A DNA stretch of 64,000 nt, from assembly GCA_023213315.1 (NCBI GenBank), contig JAKCPI010004939.1, positions 1 through 64,000 on the forward strand. The letters are read 5' to 3'. A program made the position numbers and the translations under genes. This document shows, in pieces, positions 54,846-64,000 of the stretch. Numbering within the stretch: the first letter of the stretch is position 1; every line of letters starts with the position of its first letter. The notes beneath the pieces were generated by a model. It was not told where the DNA came from. It saw only the letters and a list, made by a program, of their open reading frames with translations, and searched no databases. This DNA is from Euborellia annulipes (taxonomy: Eukaryota > Arthropoda > Insecta > Dermaptera > Anisolabididae).

Positions 54846-54954
54846 AACTAAATATATGTCGACACGAAAAATCTGGTGTGACAAGCACACCCTTTCGATT
54901 ACCGAAGGTAAAAGAAAGTAGTGTGCTGTGCGACAGTCACGCCAGATTTTTCGA
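54846..54954 (-). repeat. HPR palindromic end
   Basis: ATATATGTCGACACGAAAAA, TCTGGTGTGACAAGCAC, GATTACCGAAGGTAAAAG and CGACAGTCACGCCAGATTTT. The body to the left is not recognisable beyond the MITE. Confidence 0.85.
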
Positions 54955-55633
54955 TCTTTGAATTCCAGCCTCCGACCAGTTGAGTTATTATTTCTTCGCC
55001 AATGTAAACAAGAAAAAAAAACTAAATTTTTGTTTTATCGAGGGAGAGTGGGGGAGTGGGGGGAGGGTTCAATTTTCACAACAATGAATAGTACAAGTTG
55101 TTGTAACCGTGTAATAGAAATAAATTTACTTTTTAATTAAGTAAGCTCTCTCTTTTCCGTTGCCTTTTTTTCCTCTTGCAAAAACAATTAGTGATTCAGT
55201 TTATTTCTGTTTTTATGCGTTCCGCTGCTCAACATTAACCCTTTGGTCCCTTTGAGGGCCTCTTCTCGAAGAGTTACGTACGTTCTCTTGTACTCTCAAG
55301 TAGCAGTTGGGTTCCGAAATTAGGATTATAGATGACTACTTAAAGTTGGCTTCAAATGATTTCTTCTTTTTCTTTTTTTTCATCTAAGAATATAAAAAAA
55401 TGAAATTTTAATTCTATTTGAGACATTGGTGGTTTTTTTTTTTTTTTTCAATTCAATAAAGTTAATAAAAGTTTTTTTTTTTCTAATTTGGCCATTTTCA
55501 GCAAATTTCTTTTATTCCAAGAAACTCTCTTGACTCAATCCCCTCCCTCTCGATCAGGCGATTTCCTCTCCCTCTAGGAGAAAGTGATTACTTTCTTTTT
55601 TTTTTCTAAAGAGCCATTCAAAAGAAATAAAAA
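54955..55633. other. No gene seen
   Basis: AT-rich with a GGGGGAGTGGGGGGAGG patch near 55050 and poly-T runs. Confidence 0.3.
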
Positions 55634-56332
55634 TAAAAAATCTGGTGGGACTGGCGCACAGACACAACTTTCTCTTACCTTCGGTAATCGAAAGTTGTGT
55701 ACTGTGCTTGTCTCACCAGATTTTTTGTGTCGACATGTATTTAGTTTCCGACAGTACGGTACATTCGATTTTCAAGATGTAAAATTTATAAGTATGGCAA
55801 AATATTTATATTTTGTTACCATAGCAACCATAGGAGAAATTCCTATCTTTCCTATGAAGAACAAGAGTAAAGTGGTCTTCAGAAGATTTCAATCACAAAA
55901 TGAGAATATACATTTTATAGAGAATCTAAAAAATAATTGATTTTTGAATTTTAAAAAAAATCGTTGGAGCAAATTTTGAGAAAATCGAAAAAAACTGAAA
56001 AAGTGCATCAGTAAAGTACTAGTACTTTTGGCCGATTTTGATCAAAAGCTTCGTGTCACGTCCCATGGGGGTGCCTAACTTAAATATAAAATTTCAACTT
56101 TCTAGCTCTTTTTGTTCTTGAGATATTTTGTTCACAACACACAGACACACACACAGACACACACACAGACACACAGACAGACAGACAGACCATGTCGCGA
56201 AAACCATTTTGGATTCAGGGGACCTCAAAACGTGTATATCCATCAAAATCTCGACATCGAATTTTTGACATGAAACCAATACTTTCTCTCTCTATATATT
56301 AACATATATATAGAGGTACGAGGAAAGTAAAA
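55634..56332 (+). repeat. HPR repeat, complete
   Basis: Palindrome with cTTCGg apex (55679-55684), ACAGTACGGTACATTCG, GTTACCATAGCAACC, body, the CACACACACAGACACAC microsatellite, CCATGTCGCGAAAACC, and the terminal hairpin to GAGGTACGAGGAAAGTAAAA. Confidence 0.95.
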
Positions 56333-56349
56333 AGTAATATATCGGTATA

Positions 56350-56627
56350 GAATTATTAAATATTAAAAAAAAAAACAGACACTTTTTTCTCATTCACACT
56401 CACACTCACACACATACACACAGTCTTTTCGGCAACTTAGGCCATTTAAGACTTTATACGATACCCGTATCTTATTAATATATCTATTTGGGGTCCAGGC
56501 ATTCTTATTTAAGCCATTTGGTATCCAATTGGCTTAAATAAAATCATCGGACTGCCTGGGGTCCGAACCCGCGACGTTTGGTATACGAGGTTAGCACGCT
56601 AACCCCTACACCAAGCCCCGAGGGCCG
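56350..56627 (-). repeat. SINE-A, full-length
   Basis: On the minus strand: GGCCCTCGGGGCTTGGTGTA, AGGGGTTAGCGTGC, CGCGGGTTCGGACCCC, body, and a degenerate A-rich tail next to 56350. It lies next to the complete HPR. No clear duplication. Confidence 0.88.
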
Positions 56628-56741
56628 TAAATAATTATTATTTCTATTTGAAAAGCAGGGAATTGTGCTTTTCTCAATATTAAAATAGTTATAGTTAACG
56701 CCCGGATTTTTATTCAGAAGCATACAGAGGGGGGTTGGAGC

Positions 56742-57267
56742 GGTCTTTTTTTCGATTTTTTCAAAATTCGCTCCGACGATTTTGATTAAAATTCAAAAAT
56801 CAATTATTTTTTAGATGCTCTTTAAAATGTATATTCTTATTTTGCCATTGAAATCTTCTGAAGACCACTTTACTCTTGTGCTTCATAGGAAAGATAGGAG
56901 AAATGGTTGCCATGGTAACAAAATATAAATATTTTCCCATACTTATAAATTTTACATCTTGTATTCTAATATATCGGCGGTTTGGATACCAGATGGCTTA
57001 AAAAGAAATGCCTGAACTCCCAATATAGATATATTTATTACAACGGTTATCGTAATGGCCTAAGTTGCCGAAAAGACTGTGTGAATGTGTGTGTGAGTGT
57101 GAGTGTGAATGAGAAAAAAAAAGTGTGAATGTTTAAAAAAAAATATATCGGCGGAAACTAAATTTATCTCGACACGAAAAAATCTGGTGTGACAAGCACA
57201 GAACACAACTTTCGATTACCGCAGATAAGAGAAAGTTGTATGCTATGCGACAGTCACACCAGATTTT
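56742..57267 (-). repeat. HPR repeat, body plus palindrome, split by a SINE
   Basis: TTTTTTCGATTTTTTCAAAA to TCTAATATATCGGCGG, [SINE], AAACTAAATTTATCTCGACA, and the palindrome around GATTACCGCAGATAAG. The terminal-hairpin half is missing. Confidence 0.9.
56981..57141 (+). repeat. SINE-A, 5'-truncated, 13-bp TSD, in an HPR
   Basis: TTTGGATACCAGATGGCTTA to GCCGAAAAGACTGTGTGAAT and poly-A. Exact duplications AATATATCGGCGG at 56968-56980 and 57142-57154, inside HPR sequence. Confidence 0.95.
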
Positions 57268-57292
57268 TTATAATAATTTTCTTTCTCTAAAA

Positions 57293-57958
57293 CAGTGGTT
57301 TCCAAACTTTATGTTACAACGCCTCGCTTAAAAATATTTAATCATATGACTCCTCCCCCCCCCCCTCCCATATTTTGTAAAATAATACAAAAACAAAAAA
57401 TTTTAATGCTAAAAAATATAAATTTATATTAAAGCAGAGTCAAAAAAAAAAATTCCTAGTCATATGTAGCCAAAATTATTGTGACGTTTCGGCCTTCTTA
57501 AGAGCCGGAGGCGAGAATAAATGAAATTTTAATTTTGAATGAAAATTTTGAATGAAAAATGACAATTTTAATTTTGAAATTCAAATTCTTTTTTTTTTTT
57601 GTGACGTTTAGGCCACTAGTCTAGGCCATCTTCAGGGCCAGAGGCGAGAATAAATGAAATTTGAATTTCAAAATTAAAATTATCGAGAATAAATGAAATA
57701 TGAATTTCAAAATTAAAATTTCATTTATTCTCGCTCTTAATTTTGAATGAAAAATGACACTTTCAATTTTTGAAATTCAAATTTCATTTATTCTCGCCTC
57801 TGGCCCTGAAGATGGCCTAGACTAGTGGCCTAAACGTCACAATAAAAGAATTTTGGCTGAGTTTGGGAAATTGCTCGCTGTGGCTAAACGTATTTGCGCC
57901 TCCCCTTAGACTAGTCTGCGCCTCCCTGGGGAGGCCGCCTCAAGTTTGGAAAACGCTG
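57293..57958. mobile_element. hAT-like element, 666 bp, TSD CTCTAAAA, with inner foldback
   Basis: Ends CAGTGGTTTCCAAAC and (inverse) CAGCGTTTTCCAAAC, of the same CAGTGGTT type as 10147-10315. Exact duplications at 57285-57292 and 57959-57966. A foldback at about 57470-57860 carries paired hammerhead-like motifs (57603-57634 minus, 57806-57839 plus). Confidence 0.88.
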
Positions 57959-57966
57959 CTCTAAAA

Positions 57967-58839
57967 TTTTCTTAAATTATTTTTCTGATTTGCCAACAAA
58001 CGATGAATAAAATCACACAAATATGCAAAATATAGCTTAAATTGCTAAATATGCCAAGCTCGTATCTCAAATAACTCGAATGTTGGGGCACTCGTTATCT
58101 CGAGGTACGTACCACTGTATATCTCTTTTTAAGGCTCTTGTACATTAATGTCGAAAATATCCCTACATAATCGATAAAAATTTATTTCTGTTTTGAGCCT
58201 GCAGGGGACCAATTAATTATTAATATTCAGTTATAAATACTTGGCTTTGCAATTTCCGACGCGGCTCCTCCATTTGTGTCGTCTCGTGAAGGTTTTCGCC
58301 TCCCACTTACCCACCCACCCACTCCTGGGAACTAATGGGCCCGATCTGCTTTGAATCAGAACCTCCATTAATGTCATTGTATTATTCCCCCCCCCCCCCC
58401 CCACCCAGCTCTTAGCTTCTATTTTATGCAAAAGACGAATCTTAATGGACACACCCAGATGCATTCTCACTTACGCCATTTGTTCTCTCTTCTGGTGCAA
58501 TCAAACTAAATTAATTTCTTGACTTAAGAAAGAAACAAAACAAAAAAAAGCTATTAAATTTCATTTTGCTTCACAAAGTAGACAAAAACTACTTTTAGAT
58601 AAACTTGAACACAAACTAAAAGTGAAATTTAATGACAAAAAGGCAAATTTTTAACAAAACAAAAAAAACTAAAGTTTGTTTGAGTTTTAAACAACGAAGA
58701 GAAATAATTAAACAATTAAGGAGGCAAAGTCAAATTTTTTTTTATTACAAAAAAAATCGTCATTAATTTCAAATTTGAATAAATTATTTCGTAAACTATT
58801 TAATAATAACATCTTTTTGCTTAAGGGCCTACGGGAGTG
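57967..58839. other. No gene seen
   Basis: A C-run at 58388-58403 and CCCACCCACCC near 58310. The 79-residue minus frame (58231-58470) spans these runs and has no domain. Confidence 0.3.
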
Positions 58840-59052
58840 AAGGTGTTACGCATGTTTTTCCCGATAAGATGGCGTTGTGTGTCATTAAAAGTATGCCCAA
58901 AAAATCAAAAATTTGCCAAGAGATGTCAGAATGGTAGCTGATAATATTTAATGCATTTGGTTGATTTTCATTGATCTTTTAACAATAAATACTTTATAAA
59001 TGTTATTATATATTATGTATCTTTTATAAAAGCATAAAAATATATAAATATA
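58840..59052 (+). repeat. Dispersed repeat, copy 2 of the ~210-bp pair
   Basis: Same order and near-identity to 53438-53649, same orientation, with an extra TAAGATGGCG segment near 58866. Confidence 0.9.
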
Positions 59053-60664
59053 GGCTAATACTATATGGGGTGTTAGACTAGCCTGCCATCTATTGCAAGA
59101 ATGCTGAACTAATTTGACAGTTGATTTTTAAATAAATCATCTAAGCTTATTTTAAAAATTTCTTAATTAATATGTGATTAATAATAACAATAAATTCATT
59201 TTTAAATTTAAAAAAAATTAAAGATTATTGGGACAGATTGTTTTTTTGTATTTGCTTGATAACAAAAAAATTAATTACGATAATTTTTTTAATAAGTCAT
59301 TAAAAAAATTATAGCTCGATGTCCCAATAATCTCTTATGAATTTAATTCATTTAAAAAAAGAACCTCATTTAAAAATTCCTTATTGGGGGGTGGGGGGTT
59401 GTTTGGAGGCTTGAAATGAATTCGCTGGCTCTATAGAAGAGTAATTAAAGAAACAAATAATTTCAATGAAATATCAAATTTATATTCTATTTGTATTGTA
59501 ATCAATAGGTTATAATAACTTGCCTTTTTTTTCCCGTTTAAAATTGACAAATAATTAATCGAACTTTCTCTGACTGTCTTCAGAGAAGTAAGTAAATATT
59601 TTATCGAATAACTCATTTATATATATTGTAGAGTTGTAGAGAAAGTTTAAACTATTTTTAAGCATTGCAAATTTGTATTTGCTTCAAGATATTAAAGGAA
59701 AACGTGATTATTGGTGTGGATGGAGCAGATCGGAGGTGAAGGTTTTGATAAGTTCATTTGCAACATAACCTCATATTTTCAAAATATATCTATGTCAAAA
59801 TTCACTATGATTTTAAATAAATATATTAAATTAAATTAAAATATTAACCTATATTATTTATTTAATTAATTATAATAAATAAATCATTATTAAGTTTATT
59901 ATATATTATATTTAAATATTTTAAAGATAAATAGATTTAAAAGTTGATTGAATTAAAGTGGCACAATAACCACAAACAAATAGTAAGTAAATTAATTTAT
60001 TTTAAATAAAACAAAAAAAAAAAATAGATTAACTTACAATTTGTTTGTGTTTTTTGTGCCACTTAATTCAATCGTTTGTCTAGAAAAATATATTATGACA
60101 ATTTTTCTCTTTTTATTATTCCCAATGAGTCACTTATTAAAATTTCTATTTCCATCTCCGATCAGAGCGTCGATAAGAGCAAAGAAAGGATTCTCAGCGC
60201 AGGTTTCGTGACCCATATTTTTTATTTTAACTTAAAAATGCGTAAAACTATGTAAATTCCCATAGTAAATAGTGACAGTTGATCCTCCGAAGGTTCCTTT
60301 TTGGCCACTGCGGGCGCCTAGATCGATTCATGGTTCCCCCACCACCTACTCTGCACCCAGCCAATAATAGTCTTGTTTTTTTTTTTAAAGCACGTTTAGA
60401 TGTCGCCCTTAACCCCCTTCTAGTTGTCATAATTGCAGTAGAAGAAGAAGAAGAAGAGAGATTTAATCGCATTTGCAATTATAATAACATTGAATAGTTT
60501 ATGAGCTGAGTTCGTTTAAGCTAACATAACAATGTTGAGAGCCACCAACCAGAGAGAGAGGGAATATTGTAAATACTCAAAGGAATTATTAAATCTTTGA
60601 ATGAAATTTTAATTTGATGCTACTTCTAAATTGAAATTAGTTAACAGAGAGAGAAAAAAAGGAT
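59053..60664. other. No supported gene; very AT-rich
   Basis: A 30-bp inverted pair (AAGTGGCACAATAACCACAA at about 59957, inverse near 60045) may be a small foldback. Frames at 60248-60497 overlap on both strands and contain a (GAA)n/(TTC)n run; a real exon cannot be excluded but no domain or splice pattern supports one. Confidence 0.3.
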
Positions 60665-60748
60665 TAAAAATCTGGTGTGACAGGTCGCACAGCACACAAT
60701 TTTCTCTTACTCTGTTCTGTGCTTGCACACCAGATTTTTTGTGTCGAC
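60665..60748 (+). repeat. HPR palindrome, shortened apex
   Basis: AAAAATCTGGTGTGACAGGT, CTCTTACTCTGTTCTGTGC and TTGCACACCAGATTTTTTGT. The apex arm is deleted on one side, and the body does not follow. Confidence 0.82.
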
Positions 60749-61412
60749 GCGCGTTATCATGGAGCAGCAGGGCTGTAACTTGCTTTTTTAGGGCCCGAGC
60801 ATATATTTTTTGGGGAAAAGTAATTATAGTTCAAATAGATATCATATAAAAATATATTACATTATTTATATGATAAGAATATATAATTTTCATTCAATTG
60901 TACTCTTCTATCTTTCATTTGAGCAAAGTCATTAATTATATCGTCAAAATTAATATCCACCACCCCATAATATACCACCTATTTTCAATTCTATGATTTT
61001 ATGCAGTGGCGTAACGAACATCCCCGCAAACCCCCCGATGCGGGGGGGGGCGGTCAAGTGTATCAGAAAAATTTAAAATATTTCTCTTTCCGATATCAGA
61101 GATCATGAAAAATTTTAGTTTTTTTTATTATAAATTTAAAATCTCTAAAAAAATTATATATTTTTAAATAATTTTTCTTTTATTTGATGAATTATTTAAA
61201 ACTATATATTAAATAAAAGATTTATGTTAAATATTATATACAATGTATAATTTCAGGGTTATTTTAAATAAAATTATTTTATTTTTATATATATATATTT
61301 TATTTTTCCTAAATAATCTACATGAAATGTAAAATAAAAATTTTGTGTATTTTGTTCCCTCTATTTCTTAAGTCCATTGCAAGTTCCAATATATTGATTT
61401 CACGTTAAGAAG
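60749..61412. other. No gene seen; isolated MITE left end
   Basis: CAGTGGCGTAACGAAC near 61015 with a G-run resembles the hAT-like MITE ends, but no right end was found. The rest is AT-rich. Confidence 0.35.
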
Positions 61413-61814
61413 ATTTTAATGGCAAAATGAGAATATACATTTTAAAGAGCATCTAAAAAATAATTGATTTATGAATTTTAATCAAAATCGTTGGAGCGAA
61501 TTTTGACAAAATTGAAAAAAACTGAAAAAGTACATCAGTAAAGTACTAGTACTTTTTGGCCGATTTTGTTCAAAAGCTTATTTTGAGTGTCCGGGAGGGT
61601 ACCTAACTTAAATATAAAATTTCAACCTCCCAGCTCAATTCCTTCATGCTTTAAATTGAACCCAATCAGACCATGTCGCGAAAACCACTTTTTTGGATTC
61701 AGGGGACCTCAAAACGTGTATATCCATCAAAATCTCGACATCGAATTTTTGACATGAATCCAATACTTTCTCTCTCTATATATTGACATATATATAGAGG
61801 TAAGAGAAAGTAAA
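61413..61814 (+). repeat. HPR repeat, body and tail
   Basis: GAAGATTTTAATGGCAAAAT, body, a shortened microsatellite (CCCAATCAGACC), CATGTCGCGAAAACC, and the terminal hairpin to AGAGGTAAGAGAAAGTAAA. Confidence 0.9.
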
Positions 61815-62550
61815 TATGTTAAAATATCCACTCTTTATTAATTTTTTAAATTCTCAATAATTATTCTAATAAAGACATTTGAACATTGAATGCGTGTAGC
61901 AGGGGTAACAAGTTCCCCATTCGTATTTAAAATGTAGCCTCAAGCAATTACCGATCTGTACTCAGATTTTGTTCATGTCGTGCTGAAACAGTGCGTAGCT
62001 AGGCTTTTCATTTAAACACATTTAAGTACATCACTCATCTCACCTCTACTCTAAAGGCTATTTTCATCACCCAGTCCATTTACTAATCAATTAACAAAAA
62101 AATATTTTACAAATTCTCTAAAATGTTCACTTAATTTAATTTTCATGTCACAAACGTACCACTTATCATATAAGATCTTTTAGGAATATACTGGTACTGC
62201 GCTATATCAATCATTAAGCCTTACATATTAAAAAGTTTAACTTCGTCGGACCTTAAAACGTATATAGGTAGTAATACTACCTATATGCCTGGTAGTATAT
62301 TATTTGCCAGCCAGGGAATAAGTGCTTAAATAGATTTTGTTTATTTTTCAGTGCACTACTTTAAAGTTTACAAAACTGAAGGTTTAGATTGATTTCCAAA
62401 AGCGCACATTTACTACTACACAAACTCCAGTTAGATGCAGACCCCATTTATATACATCGAAGAAATGACCTCCCTGCTTTTCTTAGGCCACTTAACGCAT
62501 TTTCAACAAAAATCGACTTAACCACTTATTCACTGGGCTGACAGATATCT
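61815..62550. other. No gene seen
   Basis: Unique AT-rich DNA. TAGGTAGTAATACTACCTA near 62265 is a short palindrome. Confidence 0.3.
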
Positions 62551-62964
62551 ACTGCGCGTCAAAAACAAGACTGATTCGTCTTCAGAAGACCTTTTCTAAT
62601 CTATCTTAAAGATACTATAATTTATTAAACAATTGATATGAAATATCTTATACATTTCTAAGTAAATTTAACACAAATCCATATCATTTTAATAAATAAT
62701 TAGAATTTAAATAAAACAAAGACAAAAATGTCGAAATATTTTTATTTACACCAAATTTCTAAAATATTAAATTTAATCTTTCCATTTCAGTTTTTCTCTG
62801 TCTATTTTATTGGAAATTCTTTTAAAAACAAAATTTTGAATTAATATCCAACAAAACATATCGAGATTATGTTGATTTGTCCCTCAAATTGAAAATCGTC
62901 ATATTTCTTTATTTTTTAGAACAGCTCTTCTTAACAAAATGTTACCTTTTTTTGACGCACAGTG
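62551..62964. mobile_element. Tc1-like MITE (CGC family), complete
   Basis: Ends ACTGCGCGTCAAAAAC and (inverse) CACTGTGCGTCAAAAAAA, with TA on both sides; about 414 bp. The body has AAGTAAATTTAACACAAATC, CCATATCATTTTAATAAATA, TCTTTCCATTTCAGTTTTTC and TCGAGATTATGTTGATTTG. No coding sequence. Confidence 0.85.
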
Positions 62965-63096
62965 TATATTCCTGGCTAAAAAGTTTTTACTTTCTTTTAT
63001 TTTAGATGCATTTTAGAGATTATTATAGTAACAACTTCTTTTTTGACATCCTGACTTATTATTTATAAAGATTTTAATCACAAATTTGTTTATTTA

Positions 63097-63505
63097 TACG
63101 TCAAAAAAAAAAAAAAACGTAACATTTTGCTTATACTTAAGAAAACCTTTACTAATCTAACTAACTAATTCTAATTTAAGAAACATTTGATATGAAATAT
63201 CTTATTCATTTCTAAGTAAATTTAACACAAATACAAATCATTTAATGAAATTTAAATAAAAAATGTCGATTTTTAATTTGTGGGTCAAATCAACATAATC
63301 TCGCTATGTTTTGTTGGATATTAATTAAAAAATTTCTTTATAAGAATTTCCAATAAAATAGACCGAGAAATAGAATGATTATTTTAAAATTTTAGAAATA
63401 TGGCGTTAATAAAAAGAATTTCGACATTTTTGTCTTTGTTTTATTTAAATTGTATTTATTTATTAAAATGATATGGATTTGTGTTAAATTTACTTATTTA
63501 TTTAT
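63097..63505. mobile_element. Tc1-like MITE (CGC family), inverted relative to 62551
   Basis: ACGTCAAAAAA start and family body, largely in the opposite sense (CATAATCTCGCTATGTTTTG, GACATTTTTGTCTTTG). Its right end is replaced by the start of a Tc1-like element at a TA. Confidence 0.75.
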
Positions 63506-63506
63506 A

Positions 63507-64000
63507 CAGTGCGCGCCAAACGGATAGCGCCACCCATGTTTTTTTAAATATCTCAACTATACTTATCCGTTTTTAATTCTAATTGCACTGTTAAAAGCAG
63601 AATTAAACAAGAATTCAGATTAATAAACTTAATAACGGAAATTGTCAAAACCAAAAATTTTATTTAGGAATATTAAAATAGAGGGTGCGACAAACGGATA
63701 GAAACACTTTTTTAAATCCATTTATTTGCTTAAATTATGTACTTTTTACTCTAGATTAAATTAAATCAAGTTAGTAGAGACATAAATAGAGCTCCTAATA
63801 CACTATTAATTCATTTATAACGTAATTTACAAAGTGTAGAGCAAGTGGATTGACCGAAGCTGAAAAAGTTGAAATTTTGGCTTATAACAACCTTAAAATG
63901 TCGTATCGAACAAAGTAACCAAGTAGTTCGGTCTACCAGGGTCATTTCTAACTTTGTGAAAGGTCCTAACAAGTATGGTACTTGATATGGAAACAAAACG
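63507..64000 (+). mobile_element. Tc1-like transposon, left end with IR/DR (runs off right edge)
   Basis: After TA at 63505-63506 the element starts CAGTGCGCGCCAAACGGATA. A second copy of the inner word, GTGCGACAAACGGATAG, lies at about 63685-63700, giving the inverted-repeat/direct-repeat arrangement that Tc1-like transposases bind. The transposase remnant follows. Confidence 0.82.
63844..64000 (+). pseudogene. Tc1-like transposase N-terminus, broken
   Basis: From 63844 the frame reads SGLTEAEKVEILAYNNLKMS, then YRTK, hits a stop, and continues one frame over as NQVVRSTRVISNFVKGPNKY, then G, T and a further stop. This is the N-terminal paired-type helix-turn-helix of Tc1 transposases (LTEEEKxxIL...ViRNFLKdPxxYG). 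The frameshift and stop show it is not functional, and no start codon is visible. The DDE domain would lie beyond the window. A short minus-strand frame here is a shadow. Confidence 0.88.

Noticed and set aside
54403..54961. Long frames on both strands (161 and 175 residues)
   Set aside because: They lie wholly in a MITE of repeated TTTTGCCGCCCGCGGAACC-like units; the two strands mirror each other and carry no domain.
60248..60497. Overlapping frames on both strands
   Set aside because: Built on a GAA/TTC run; no recognised domain, and opposite strands are equally open.

Overview
The window is AT-rich animal DNA, most likely from a protostome invertebrate and probably an arthropod. It contains one recognisable host gene, spliced with GT/AG introns: the 3' part of a sine oculis-binding protein homolog (SOBP) on the minus strand. 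Almost everything else is transposable-element sequence with A/T-rich filler. No bacterial, organellar or viral genome feature was seen.

Layout. Positions 1-393 (minus) hold an open frame with a PHD-like Cys/His cluster and a coiled coil, most like a LINE ORF1, running off the left edge. Positions 8815-12403 (minus) hold three SOBP exons that join in frame: the two FCS-type zinc fingers and the proline-rich tail. The 5' exons were not found, so much of the rest may be SOBP intron or intergenic. Two LINE remnants lie at 16064-17425 (RTE-like, minus) and 20602-21180 (Jockey/CR1-like, minus). A Tc1-like element with a broken transposase starts at 63507 and runs off the right edge. A possible LTR lies at 52121-52679.

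Repeats. (1) A family called HPR here, with about 25 copies and fragments: roughly 670-700 bp when complete, a ~95-bp near-perfect palindrome with a CTTCGG apex at one end and an AT-rich hairpin at the other, both ends carrying the same CTTTCTCTTACC core. It fits no class I can name. (2) A tRNA-derived SINE family, several copies with 7-13 bp target-site duplications. (3) Fourteen TIR elements with 8-bp target-site duplications, mostly of CAGTGGCG/CAGGGCCGG type (hAT-like). (4) A Tc1-like MITE family with ACTGCGCGTCAAA ends. (5) Two nested non-autonomous Helitron loci with TC starts and CTAG ends. (6) Several long foldback elements. Many foldbacks and SINE-like units carry the motif CTGANGA, stem, CGAAAC, which resembles a hammerhead ribozyme core.

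The elements are deeply nested, and the target-site duplications give the order of insertion. Example: SOBP intron, then HPR, then a 1.75-kb 8-bp-TSD element, then a 169-bp MITE and a foldback inside that. One HPR copy ends within a few bases of the splice donor of an SOBP exon.
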